Shown here one piece after another: positions 7,067 through 13,689 of a stretch of DNA of 18,887 nt (its first letter is position 1; every line of letters begins with the position of its first letter). This DNA is from JBDRGX01 sp043817485 [NCBI: bacterium] (GTDB lineage: Bacteria; JBDRGX01), in contig JBDRGX010000104.1 of assembly GCA_043817485.1 (NCBI GenBank), positions 1 through 18,887 on the forward strand. The letters are read 5' to 3'. The position numbers and the translations under genes are program-made. The notes below the pieces were generated by a model. It was not told the DNA's origin. It saw nothing but the letters and a program-made list of their open reading frames with translations, and ran no database searches.

Positions 7067-8338
7067 TTATTTAATAACAAAAGGAGAATCAGGTTTTATT
7101 GTTTTAAAAGATTCAAAATCAACAATCCCTAAATTAAAAGCATAATAAGAAATTTGTAAAGGTTTCCATTTAACTGTATTTTCTATATCTATGTCTTGAT
7201 CATAAATTTCCAATCTATCACAAATTCCCTTTTTAATTTCATTTTTATCAATAGTACCCCACCAATTATTTTTTGCATCAATTTTAAATGTAGATTGATT
7301 AGAATATTCTATAATACCAGTTATTTTTTTCTTATTTTGATCATCAAGGTATATATAAATTTCATCTTCTATATTTTCTTTTATAGGAACTATTTGATAT
7401 TTATATAATTCTTTTCCATCCCATGTTTGAATACTATAATTAGATAATACAATACTTCCATAATACAAATTTGCTTCTTTATCTAAATTTTTTTCATAGC
7501 AAATATCATAAATACTATTATTTGTAATAATTGGATTTGGAATAGGATTTTTATTACCTTCGGGAATTTTTATTATATGTATTCCAATTCCACAATCATA
7601 AATTTCATTATTTGTAATATTAAAAGAACAATCAAGAAAATTATTTCCTTGAGTATAATAACAAAGAATCCCTTGTCCAGGATATAACATCTGTTGAGAA
7701 TCACTATATTGTTGACCTTTAGGATGACCAATATGTCTAATAATACAATTGCTAATATCTGGAGTAGAGTTAATTATTCTAATGCCAGTAGTAGCATATT
7801 CAATTAAACAATATTCTATTTTTGATTTTCTATCTAAATTTTCATATTGTTTACTAATACTAATTTGTCCCCAATCACCCTTTTGAATCCCTTTTTCTCC
7901 ATTAGAAGTAAAAATAACTGGTTCCTCTTTTGTTCCTTGAATTTCTAATATTCCTCCATCTATCATTAAATCACTTTTATTTGTCCAACCTCCAGAAAAT
8001 CCCATTACATCATATCCAGTCATAAAAATTATTTTCATTCCTTTTCCAATAACTAATTTTGCTGGTTTTGATATTTCTCCCATTTCTTTTACTCTTATTC
8101 GAACATCTCCCTTAATTAAAATTTTACCTTCGGGATAAAATTCTTTTGTCCAATAAAAAACTCCATCCTTTGGTTCTTGTCCATTAGGTGCTGTTTTATC
8201 TGGAAAAAAATCTCCAGCCACTCCCCATGCTGGCCAAAGTTCACTTTGATAATCATAAGCATTCATTCTTGCTTTTTGACAATTTTGAGTAAAAATTAAA
8301 ATGAAAATTATTAACAAAAAAAAATCTTTTTTTTTCAT
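7067..8338 (-). CDS. Exported right-handed beta-helix protein, probable lipoprotein
   Basis: The 423-residue product starts with MKKKDFFLLIIFILIFTQNC, a short basic region and a hydrophobic core ending at Cys20. The QNC site is an imperfect lipobox, so it is either a lipoprotein or simply secreted. From about residue 85 it shows parallel beta-helix repeats: GKGMKIIF, GGILEIQGTKEEPVIFTS, IEYCLIEYATTGIRIINS, ISNCIIRHIG, ITNNEIYDCGIGIHII and ITNNSIYDIC. Near the end is KNNWWGTIDKNEI..I.D, the NNWWG signature typical of such surface beta-helix proteins, followed by VKWKPLQ. These proteins often bind or cleave polysaccharides or act as surface structures; no catalytic residues can be assigned. GGAG precedes the ATG. 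Base composition is like the host genes. Confidence 0.75.
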   Translation of the reverse strand: MKKKDFFLLIIFILIFTQNCQKARMNAYDYQSELWPAWGVAGDFFPDKTAPNGQEPKDGVFYWTKEFYPEGKILIKGDVRIRVKEMGEISKPAKLVIGKGMKIIFMTGYDVMGFSGGWTNKSDLMIDGGILEIQGTKEEPVIFTSNGEKGIQKGDWGQISISKQYENLDRKSKIEYCLIEYATTGIRIINSTPDISNCIIRHIGHPKGQQYSDSQQMLYPGQGILCYYTQGNNFLDCSFNITNNEIYDCGIGIHIIKIPEGNKNPIPNPIITNNSIYDICYEKNLDKEANLYYGSIVLSNYSIQTWDGKELYKYQIVPIKENIEDEIYIYLDDQNKKKITGIIEYSNQSTFKIDAKNNWWGTIDKNEIKKGICDRLEIYDQDIDIENTVKWKPLQISYYAFNLGIVDFESFKTIKPDSPFVIK

Positions 8339-8386
8339 TTATTATAAAATCTCCTCTGACATAGAATGTCTTTTTTTGTTATAGAT

Positions 8387-8474
8387 TTTTGCAAAATAAT
8401 ATAATAATTACATTTTTAAAATACAAAAATACATTATTATACTAAAAACATTATTAATTTCACATTTTGCAAAA
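8387..8474. repeat. Pair of TTTTGCAAAA palindromes upstream of the beta-helix gene
   Basis: Two perfect 10-bp palindromes, at 8387-8396 and 8465-8474, lie 78 bp apart (start to start) in the 165-bp gap upstream of the beta-helix lipoprotein gene, with a third copy at 7029-7040 downstream of it. The spacing is close to seven or eight helical turns. They could be operator sites for that gene, which is speculative. Confidence 0.35.
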
Positions 8475-8503
8475 GTCTATTTTTGCTATTTTTAGTTTTT
8501 TTA

Positions 8504-9194
8504 TTATTTAAACATTTGCTTAATTTGTGCCCAACTTGTTGTTATTAAAATAGATACAGGATCTCCTTGAAGTTCTATTAAAGAAGTTTTTTTGCCATCT
8601 AAAAATGTTTCTCTTTTGATTAAACCTATGTCTGGAGCCAAATATTCTGCCCAATTTATTCTTGTTGCAGATCCTGAAATAAAACCAGCAAATTGTATGT
8701 ATAAGCAATTATTATAATTTTTCCCATTAACTGTTATACTAGCATTTCTATTTTCCATTTTAGCCATTACATCTATTGCTATTTGATTTTCTATGGCAAA
8801 GCCAATTACATTCCAAATTTCTCCTGTATTTGCATTTAATTTATAATATAAACCCTCTTTTCCTATAGCTTCTTGATCAATATCATCTGCTGCAGCATCT
8901 GACCAATAATATATTCCATTTTCACCTTTTCTAATAAAATCTGGTCCAACTAAAGTTTCATTATAATTAAAATATTCTCTTATTTCTATTATCCCAGGGG
9001 ATATTTCTGTTTTTTTTTTGCAATGTATTTTTAATTTGTCTTTCTGCAAATTGTATTTTATAATTATCATCTGCATCCCATTGATGAACTTTATATGTCC
9101 ATTTTATTGCAGGATTTAAGGGATAATAATCAATAGCAAAAGATATGACAAAACTTAAAAAAAATAATCCTAAAATTATTATTATTTTTTTCAT
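8504..9194 (-). pseudogene. Exported TapB/DUF3108-like protein, split by a frameshift at an A10 run
   Basis: Two overlapping frames are halves of one gene. The first starts at ATG 9194 after GGAG with a signal peptide (MKKIIIILGLFFLSFVISFA) and then YYPLNPAIKWTYKV; it runs into nonsense after TLQKK and stops at 8967. The second frame carries on with TEISPGIIEIREYFNYNE, GENGIYYWSDAA, NTGEIWNVIGF and EYLAPDIGLIKRETF, stopping at 8504. The switch lies in a run of ten A on the coding strand (plus-strand T10 at 9010-9019). Joined, the protein would have about 230 residues and resemble the TapB/DUF3108-like beta-rich exported family (NPAIKW.YKV start and APDIGLIKRE near the end). It could be a genuine mutation, a sequencing indel, or productive slippage at the A-run. 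Confidence 0.7.
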
Positions 9195-9274
9195 TATTAA
9201 TTTTCTCCTTCTATGATAAAAGTTTCGTTTTTATCAATATTTCGTTCCTATGGGGCGAACGCCGTGTCCCTGTA

Positions 9275-9304
9275 TGTAAGGGCAATTCATGAATTGCCCC
9301 TACA
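9275..9304. repeat. 30-bp interspersed palindrome
   Basis: The two 15-bp halves (9275-9289 and 9290-9304) are reverse complements with a single mismatch, and the inner 20 bp GGGCAATTCATGAATTGCCC (9280-9299) are perfect. Just left lies another GC-rich stretch (9251-9270, GGGGCGAAC...GTGTCCC). It is GC-rich in an AT-rich background and sits between two degraded exported-protein genes. It looks like a member of the short palindromic repeat families scattered in many bacterial genomes. As RNA it would fold tightly and could end or stabilise transcripts. Confidence 0.65.
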
Positions 9305-9337
9305 AAGATAAAACCATCTTGAATTTTCCTATTTTTT

Positions 9338-9406
9338 TGTTTTGAACATTTGTATTTTGAACATTCGAATTTGTTTCAGATTTCGATATTCGAATTTCGA
9401 ATTTTC
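9338..9406. repeat. TTCGAA/TTTCGAATTT-rich degenerate tandem repeat
   Basis: The stretch contains repeated near-copies of ATTCGAATTT, ATTTCGATATTCGAATTTCGAATTT and TTTGAACATT, giving a low-complexity tandem array. A related 14-bp palindrome with the same core, CAAATTCGAATTTG, occurs at 6342-6355. It directly follows the stop of the FlgD-Ig-type pseudogene. No coding capacity. Confidence 0.55.
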
Positions 9407-9408
9407 TT

Positions 9409-9749
9409 TTATTTCAGCATCAACATTTTTTTACAATTTTGTGCTTGGTTGTTTACAATGGTTTCATAAAAAACATTCCCGAGCTGACTTCTTTTCCTAA
9501 ATTATCTCTGCCATCCCAATATACTGAATTGTTATTTCCTGTATCTATTATTGAAACACTATCACTCCATTCATTAGCCACATATACCTTAGTTCCTAAT
9601 ACACATAAGGCACTTGGACCTAATCCATTTACTTTATTTCCATTAGGAATAAGATTTATAGTATCAACAACTTTCACTTTTCCATAACTTATATTCATTG
9701 TTATTACACATAACAAAATAAAATAACTTAAAAAAGTTTTTTTAAACAT
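9409..9749 (-). pseudogene. Degraded YVTN beta-propeller / FlgD-Ig-like exported protein
   Basis: ATG 9749 follows GGAG and opens a signal peptide (MFKKTFLSYFILLCVITM..SYG). Then come one YVTN-type propeller blade, GPSALCVLGTKVYVANEWSD and SVSIIDT, and at once the C-terminal FlgD-Ig-like tail VYWDGRDNLGKEVSSGMFF. The frame then shifts by one base at a T6 run and stops at 9453. In the other frame the tail goes on FYETIVNNQAQNCKKMLMLK and ends at TAA 9411-9409, which is the usual ending of such sorting tails. Full proteins of this kind have several blades and a complete Ig domain, so most of the middle has been deleted as well. It is a remnant of a secreted surface protein. Confidence 0.75.
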
Positions 9750-9834
9750 TTTTGCTCCTTATAAGAATTAATTTTTATTTTTGTTTTTTTATAAAATTTT
9801 TTTAAAGATGGGGTTTAAAATTTCACATAACTTA

Positions 9835-9858
9835 TATATTAACAAATGGTTTAATATA
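9835..9858 (-). terminator. AT-only hairpin after tRNA-Pro, possible processing or termination signal
   Basis: TATATTAA (9835-9842) and TTAATATA (9851-9858) form a perfect 8-bp stem around an 8-base loop, starting 6 nt downstream of the CCA end of tRNA-Pro on the minus strand. The stem is all A/T and no U-run follows directly, so it is a poor intrinsic terminator. It is recorded as the only structure between the tRNA and the next gene. Confidence 0.3.
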
Positions 9859-9864
9859 CATTTT

Positions 9865-9943
9865 TGGTCGGGGCGAGAGGATTCGAACCTCCGGCCTTGT
9901 GGTCCCAAACCACACGCGCTAAACCAGACTGCGCTACGCCCCG
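9865..9943 (-). tRNA. tRNA-Pro (anticodon TGG)
   Basis: The minus strand folds as a complete cloverleaf. CGGGGCG/CGCCCCG forms the acceptor stem, GCGC/GCGC the D stem, TGTGG/CCACA the anticodon stem with loop TTTGGGA giving anticodon TGG, and GGAGG/CCTCT the T stem with loop TTCGAAT. Discriminator A and the CCA end are encoded (9868-9865). It reads all or most Pro codons (CCN, best CCA). Its first ten bases overlap the end of rdgB, whose TAG stop lies in the tRNA. Confidence 0.96.
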
Positions 9944-10524
9944 ATTAATATTTTTTCTAATACTATTTTTATTTTCATTAAAGATTGAGCACGATGACTT
10001 ATTTTATTTTTAATTTCAGAACCTAATTCACCGAATGATTTATTATATTTTGGAATAATAAATATAGGATCAAATCCAAAACCATGTGTTCCTTGTATTT
10101 CAGTAGCAATAAATCCTTTACAAATTCCAGTTCTTGTAATTACTTTTTTATTCGGTTGTGCTAATGCAACAACAGAAACAAATCTTGCTTTTCTTTTTTC
10201 AAAAGGGACTTTTTTCAAAAATTCTAAAATTTTATTATTTCTTTTTTCATCATCTGAAGCTAAACGAGCAGAATAAATTCCTGGTTCCCCATTTAAAAAA
10301 TCTACTTCTAATCCAGAATCTTCTGCTAAAACTGTTTTATTACATAATTTGCAAATTTCTAAAGCTTTTTTAATTGCATTTTCTTTATAAGAATTTCCAT
10401 TTTCATCAATTTTTTTATTTACATTAACATCTTTTAATGAAAAAAAATTTATATCCAAATTTTGTAAAAGATTTTCTATCTCTTTTATTTTTCCAAAATT
10501 ATAAGTACCAATAACTAAATTCAT
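9934..10524 (-). CDS. rdgB: XTP/dITP diphosphatase (HAM1/RdgB family)
   Basis: This enzyme hydrolyses dITP, XTP and ITP to monophosphates and pyrophosphate, keeping deaminated purines out of nucleic acids. The protein is 196 residues, the usual length, when started at ATG 10524, which has AAAGGA about 9 nt upstream; an upstream ATG at 10554 would add ten residues of no family character. Motifs seen are GTYNFGKIKEIENLL (6-20), the nucleotide-binding TxNxxKxxE; AEDSGLEVD (67-75) with Asp69, the expected catalytic base; GEPGIYSARLA (79-89); THGFGFDPIF (146-155); and SHR (176-178). The stop codon falls inside tRNA-Pro. It lies 53 bp downstream of the HD-GYP gene. Confidence 0.95.
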   Translation of the reverse strand: MNLVIGTYNFGKIKEIENLLQNLDINFFSLKDVNVNKKIDENGNSYKENAIKKALEICKLCNKTVLAEDSGLEVDFLNGEPGIYSARLASDDEKRNNKILEFLKKVPFEKRKARFVSVVALAQPNKKVITRTGICKGFIATEIQGTHGFGFDPIFIIPKYNKSFGELGSEIKNKISHRAQSLMKIKIVLEKILIGA

Positions 10525-10577
10525 TACAAAATATCCTTTTTTTGAGAAACACAAATATTATCAAAATTTTACTAATG

Positions 10578-11717
10578 TCAAGTTTTTTCCATTATTTCGA
10601 ATAATTTTTTTTTATCTTTTTTGCTTTCTATTATATCATTAAAACATTTCACTATTTTTGGATCAAAATGTTTTCCTGATTGTTCATTAATTTCTTTTAT
10701 TGCTTCTTCTATTTTTAAAGCTTTTCTATACGATCTATCAGAAGTCATTGCATCAAAAGCATCACTTACAGCAATAATACGGCTAAACAAAGGAATTTTT
10801 TCTTTTTTTAATCCATTTGGATAACCTTTTCCATCAAATTGTTCATGATGATATTTTATAGATGGAAGAATTTTACTTAATTCTTTAATGGGTAATAATA
10901 TTTTATTTCCAATTAAAGAATGAGATTGTATTTTTAATCTTTCTTTATCACTCAATTTATTTGTAGAATTTAATATTTTTTCTGTAATTCCTATTTTGCC
11001 AATATCATGTAATAATGATATTAATCTCAAGTCTTTTTGTTTTAAAGGAGATAAAAAAAATTTATCTCCAATCAATTTACTTATTTTAGCAACTCTTTCT
11101 GAATGACCATGAGTATAAGGATCTTTTGCTTCAATAGCAAATATTAAAGACTTTATGGTATTTATCAGTAATTTTTCTAAATCTTCATATAAATTTGCAT
11201 TATTTATAGCAACTTGTACTTGTTCAGATAAATCTAATAATAATTGAAGATCTTTTTTTTGAAAAAGCATATTGTTAAGTTTATTTAATACTTGCAAAGC
11301 CCCAATAATTTTTTCCCCTTTTTTCAAAGGAACACAAATTAATGATTTTGTTGTAAAATTACTTATATTGTCTACTTTTTCACACCATCTTTTATCATTT
11401 TTAACATCTTGAATAAGTAAAGGTTTATTGTGTAAAATAACCCAACTAACAAAACCCTCACCTTTTTTTATTGTAATTTGTTTTACTTTATTTTCTTCAT
11501 CTCCTGTAGCAATTTTAAATATTAATTTTTTAGATTTGGGGTTTATTAAATAAAGAGAACTTCTTTCTGCTTTAAGTAAATCATTTACTTGTTTCATAAT
11601 TGTATTTAATAATACATCCATATCTAAAGTTGAATTGATAATACTATTTATTTTAATTAATTTTTTTAAAGTAGAAATATGCTCATTTAAATTTTTTATT
11701 TTTTTATCTTTATTCAT
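10578..11717 (-). CDS. GAF sensor / HD-GYP cyclic-di-GMP phosphodiesterase
   Basis: The 379-residue cytoplasmic protein has a short N-terminal helix, a GAF domain (about 28-172, with ERSSLYLIN, GEGFVSWVI and the VPLKKGEKIIGALQVLN core) and a C-terminal HD-GYP domain (about 185-370). The HD-GYP metal and catalytic marks are complete: HGHSERVA (203-210), HDIGKIG (237-243), SHSLIG (265-270), HHEQFDGKGYP (290-300) and SDAFDAMTSDRSYR (318-331). This predicts hydrolysis of cyclic-di-GMP (or a related dinucleotide), switched by whatever small ligand the GAF domain binds. No Shine-Dalgarno is visible before the ATG (only A/T), unlike its neighbours. It sits 37 bp after trpA and upstream of rdgB. Confidence 0.93.
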   Translation of the reverse strand: MNKDKKIKNLNEHISTLKKLIKINSIINSTLDMDVLLNTIMKQVNDLLKAERSSLYLINPKSKKLIFKIATGDEENKVKQITIKKGEGFVSWVILHNKPLLIQDVKNDKRWCEKVDNISNFTTKSLICVPLKKGEKIIGALQVLNKLNNMLFQKKDLQLLLDLSEQVQVAINNANLYEDLEKLLINTIKSLIFAIEAKDPYTHGHSERVAKISKLIGDKFFLSPLKQKDLRLISLLHDIGKIGITEKILNSTNKLSDKERLKIQSHSLIGNKILLPIKELSKILPSIKYHHEQFDGKGYPNGLKKEKIPLFSRIIAVSDAFDAMTSDRSYRKALKIEEAIKEINEQSGKHFDPKIVKCFNDIIESKKDKKKLFEIMEKT

Positions 11718-11754
11718 ATTTTTATTTTTTAAAATTTTTTGGAATGGTTAAAAT

Positions 11755-12549
11755 TTATTTTAAATTAGAACGAATATCTTTAACAAAATTTAAAACTTTT
11801 TCAATCATTTCTTTTTTATTTTTTTCATCTTCAATAATTTTAATAATAGCACTTCCAATAATAAAACCATCAGCATAAGAAATAATTTTTTTTACTTGAT
11901 TAGAATTTGAAATTCCAAAACCTACACAAACTGGCAAAGAAGTATGTTTTTTTATTTTTTCAATAGAATTTTTTATTTTTTCATCTAAAGTATTTCTTAA
12001 TCCAGTAACTCCAGTAATGCTAAGATAATATACAAAACCTTGCGTGTGTTTCACTATAAAATCAATTCTTTCATCTTGTGTAGTTGGAGAAATAAAAGAT
12101 ATTAAATCTATTTTTTTTAAAGAATTTATTCTTTTAATTGGCAAAATTTCTTCGCAAGGAAGATCAGGAATAATAAGTCCATCAACACCTACTTTTGTTG
12201 CATGAATAAAAAAATTTTCAAGACCAAATTTATAAATTGGATTATAATATGACATAATGATTAAAGGTATTTTGACTTTATTTCTAATATCTTTTACTAA
12301 ATTTATAACAGATTCTAAGTTTATTTTATTTTTCAAAGCTTCTTGAAAAGATTTTTGAATTATAGGACCATCTGCTAATGGATCAGAAAATGGTACTCCT
12401 AATTCAATAATATCTACACCTTCTTGAGCAAGTTTTAAAATAAGTTCTTTAGTAGTTTCTATATCTGGATAGCCGACTGTTAAATAAACAATAAATGCTT
12501 TCTGATTATTTTTTTTTAAAGTTTTAAATTTTGTGCTTATTAAATTCAT
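11755..12549 (-). CDS. trpA: Tryptophan synthase alpha chain
   Basis: TrpA splits indole-3-glycerol phosphate into indole and glyceraldehyde 3-phosphate, and indole is channelled to TrpB to make tryptophan. The 264-residue TIM-barrel protein keeps the catalytic Glu49 and Asp60 at the canonical numbers (IIELGVPFSDPLADGP). It also shows MSYYNPIYKFG, IPDLPCEE, the mobile-loop region SITGVTG and the phosphate site VGFGISN...GFIIGSAI. No other trp gene is in the window: TrpB must be elsewhere. AGGA precedes the ATG. It is the first gene of a minus-strand run and is divergent from mraZ. Confidence 0.96.
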   Translation of the reverse strand: MNLISTKFKTLKKNNQKAFIVYLTVGYPDIETTKELILKLAQEGVDIIELGVPFSDPLADGPIIQKSFQEALKNKINLESVINLVKDIRNKVKIPLIIMSYYNPIYKFGLENFFIHATKVGVDGLIIPDLPCEEILPIKRINSLKKIDLISFISPTTQDERIDFIVKHTQGFVYYLSITGVTGLRNTLDEKIKNSIEKIKKHTSLPVCVGFGISNSNQVKKIISYADGFIIGSAIIKIIEDEKNKKEMIEKVLNFVKDIRSNLK

Positions 12550-12596
12550 ATAAAAATCCTAATTTAATTATAGTGTCATAAAATATTTTTTTTATT

Positions 12597-12624
12597 TTTA
12601 TAATATGAAGCCATTTTTTGTCAA
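12597..12624 (-). promoter_or_regulatory. Probable promoter of the trpA-HD-GYP-rdgB-tRNA run
   Basis: On the minus strand TTGACA (12624-12619) is followed after 16 bp by TATAAA (12602-12597), a good sigma-70-type pair about 50 bp upstream of the trpA start. The spacer is one base short of ideal. No trp leader peptide or attenuator is visible in the short leader. Confidence 0.5.
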
Positions 12625-12726
12625 GATTTTTCTCAAAGACTATCATTCACATGGTGTTAAATTAAAGCCATTCTTAATTGAATTACTTTAACTATTATAA
12701 TACCTATCTTAAAAACTTTGCATTTC

Positions 12727-12756
12727 TAAAATAATTTAAAATAATTTAAAATAATT
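12727..12756 (+). promoter_or_regulatory. Three perfect 10-bp A/T repeats upstream of the mraZ promoter (UP-element-like)
   Basis: TAAAATAATT is repeated three times head to tail, exactly one helical turn each, ending 12 bp before the -35 box at 12769. Phased A/T tracts here are what an UP element contacted by RNA polymerase alpha subunits looks like, or an intrinsically bent stretch. The repeat is clear; the function is inferred. Confidence 0.55.
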
Positions 12757-12768
12757 TTATTTTTTTTC

Positions 12769-12796
12769 TTGACATAATTGGGACATTTTGTATTAT
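12769..12796 (+). promoter_or_regulatory. Promoter of the mraZ-mraY (dcw) operon
   Basis: TTGACA (12769-12774) is a perfect -35, and TATTAT (12791-12796) is the -10 after 16 bp. It is the best plus-strand promoter in the 315-bp gap between trpA and mraZ. Transcription would start near 12803, just at the MraZ repeats, leaving a leader of about 60 nt. Confidence 0.7.
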
Positions 12797-12803
12797 AGAG
12801 TAA

Positions 12804-12833
12804 TTTTGTGAAACTTAGTGGAGTAAAGTGGAG
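12804..12833 (+). promoter_or_regulatory. MraZ operator: three GTG repeats spaced exactly 10 bp
   Basis: TTTTGTGAAAC, TTAGTGGAGT and AAAGTGGAGC follow one another, with GTG at 12808, 12818 and 12828. MraZ binds short direct repeats containing GTG or TGGG at 10-bp spacing in front of its own operon (established in E. coli and Mycoplasma). The repeats cover the predicted transcription start, so binding would block initiation, giving autoregulation of mraZ and the cell-wall genes. Confidence 0.75.
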
Positions 12834-12864
12834 CAATGCTTTTTATATATAAAAAAGGATAAAT

Positions 12865-13296
12865 ATGTTTATCGGAGAATTTGCACATACAATTGATTCA
12901 AAAGATAGAATTATTCTTCCAGCAAAATTTAGAAAAATTTTAGATAAAGATAAAGTAATTTTAGCAAAAGGTTTTGAAAAATGTTTATTTCTTTATTCTT
13001 TGCCTGAATGGAATAATTTAATTAAAAAACTTAAAAATTTATCTGTTTTTAAAAAAGATGCTCAAAAAATTAAAAGAACTTTTATTTCAAGTGCTTATGA
13101 ATTTCAATTAGATACTCAAGGAAGATTTTTAATCCCATCTCATCTTAAAAAATATGCTGAATTAGAAAAAGAAGTATCTGTAATTGGCGTTGATGAACGA
13201 ATCGAAATTTGGAATATGACAATTTGGCAAAAATATTCAAAAGAAGCAGAAGAAAATTATGCTGAATTAGCAGATCAATTAATAAATATGGAATAA
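12865..13296 (+). CDS. mraZ: Transcriptional regulator MraZ
   Basis: This 143-residue DNA-binding protein has two tandem SpoVT/AbrB-like half-domains: DSKDRIILPAKFR (11-23) and DTQGRFLIPSHLKKYA (83-98) carry the DxxxR motif of the family. It forms ring-shaped oligomers that bind the 10-bp repeats found just upstream and controls the division and cell-wall cluster. The ATG follows AAAAAGGAT. It is the first gene of the cluster, and the next gene begins after 35 bp. Confidence 0.96.
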   Translation: MFIGEFAHTIDSKDRIILPAKFRKILDKDKVILAKGFEKCLFLYSLPEWNNLIKKLKNLSVFKKDAQKIKRTFISSAYEFQLDTQGRFLIPSHLKKYAELEKEVSVIGVDERIEIWNMTIWQKYSKEAEENYAELADQLINME

Positions 13297-13331
13297 TAAT
13301 TGTAAATGCTAATTTTAAAAAGGATTATAGT

Positions 13332-13661
13332 TTGAAAAAATATTCTACAAAAAATAGAAAATCTAAAAGAAAAAATAATTGGTATTTTTTACCATGGTTT
13401 ATTATTGTTCTTTTTTTTACTCTTTTTTATATAAAACAAGGTAGTGATATATATCAACAAGGTTATGAATTAGTTAAAGTAAAAAAAATGTATAAAGAAA
13501 CAAAAGAAATAGAAAATTATTTAAAACTTAAAGTAATAAAATTAAAATCTCCAAATCAAATAGAAAAAGATGCAAAAGAAAAATGTGATTTAATCAGAAG
13601 TAATGAAGAAGAAATAATTTTGTTAACAGTAAAAGATTTTTTTGAAAAATTTGTTAACTAA
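13332..13661 (+). CDS. FtsL-like small cell-division membrane protein
   Basis: This 109-residue protein starts at TTG 13332 behind AAAAAGGA. It has a basic cytoplasmic tail (1-16, rich in Lys/Arg), one membrane helix (about 17-35, WYFLPWFIIVLFFTLFYI) and an outer coiled-coil stretch (about 38-72). LKSPNQIEKDAKEK follows, the L.SP..IE..A motif typical of the FtsL/FtsB family. Such proteins form the FtsQLB-type complex that activates FtsW/FtsI at the septum. Its place between mraZ and the transpeptidase gene is the classic ftsL position. FtsL and FtsB/DivIC are hard to tell apart by sequence, so the symbol is left empty. Confidence 0.82.
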   Translation: MKKYSTKNRKSKRKNNWYFLPWFIIVLFFTLFYIKQGSDIYQQGYELVKVKKMYKETKEIENYLKLKVIKLKSPNQIEKDAKEKCDLIRSNEEEIILLTVKDFFEKFVN

Positions 13662-13689
13662 ATAATTTTATTTTGGAGAAACATAATTT

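Noticed and set aside
8360-8378. GACAT-AGA-ATGTC followed by seven T, looking like a plus-strand terminator
   Set aside because: The stem has five pairs with a three-base loop, and there is no plus-strand gene upstream to terminate.
10158-10373. A 71-codon plus-strand frame opposite rdgB
   Set aside because: It is antisense to a clearly conserved gene, with low-complexity Phe/Leu/Lys content and no ribosome-binding site.
12567-12572. Second TATAAT on the minus strand close to trpA
   Set aside because: No acceptable -35 lies 16-18 bp upstream. The TTGACA/TATAAA pair further up is better.
13332-13661. Reading the small gene after mraZ as a fragment of rsmH
   Set aside because: It has a single membrane helix, a coiled coil and the L.SP..IE..A motif, and none of the methyltransferase motifs.
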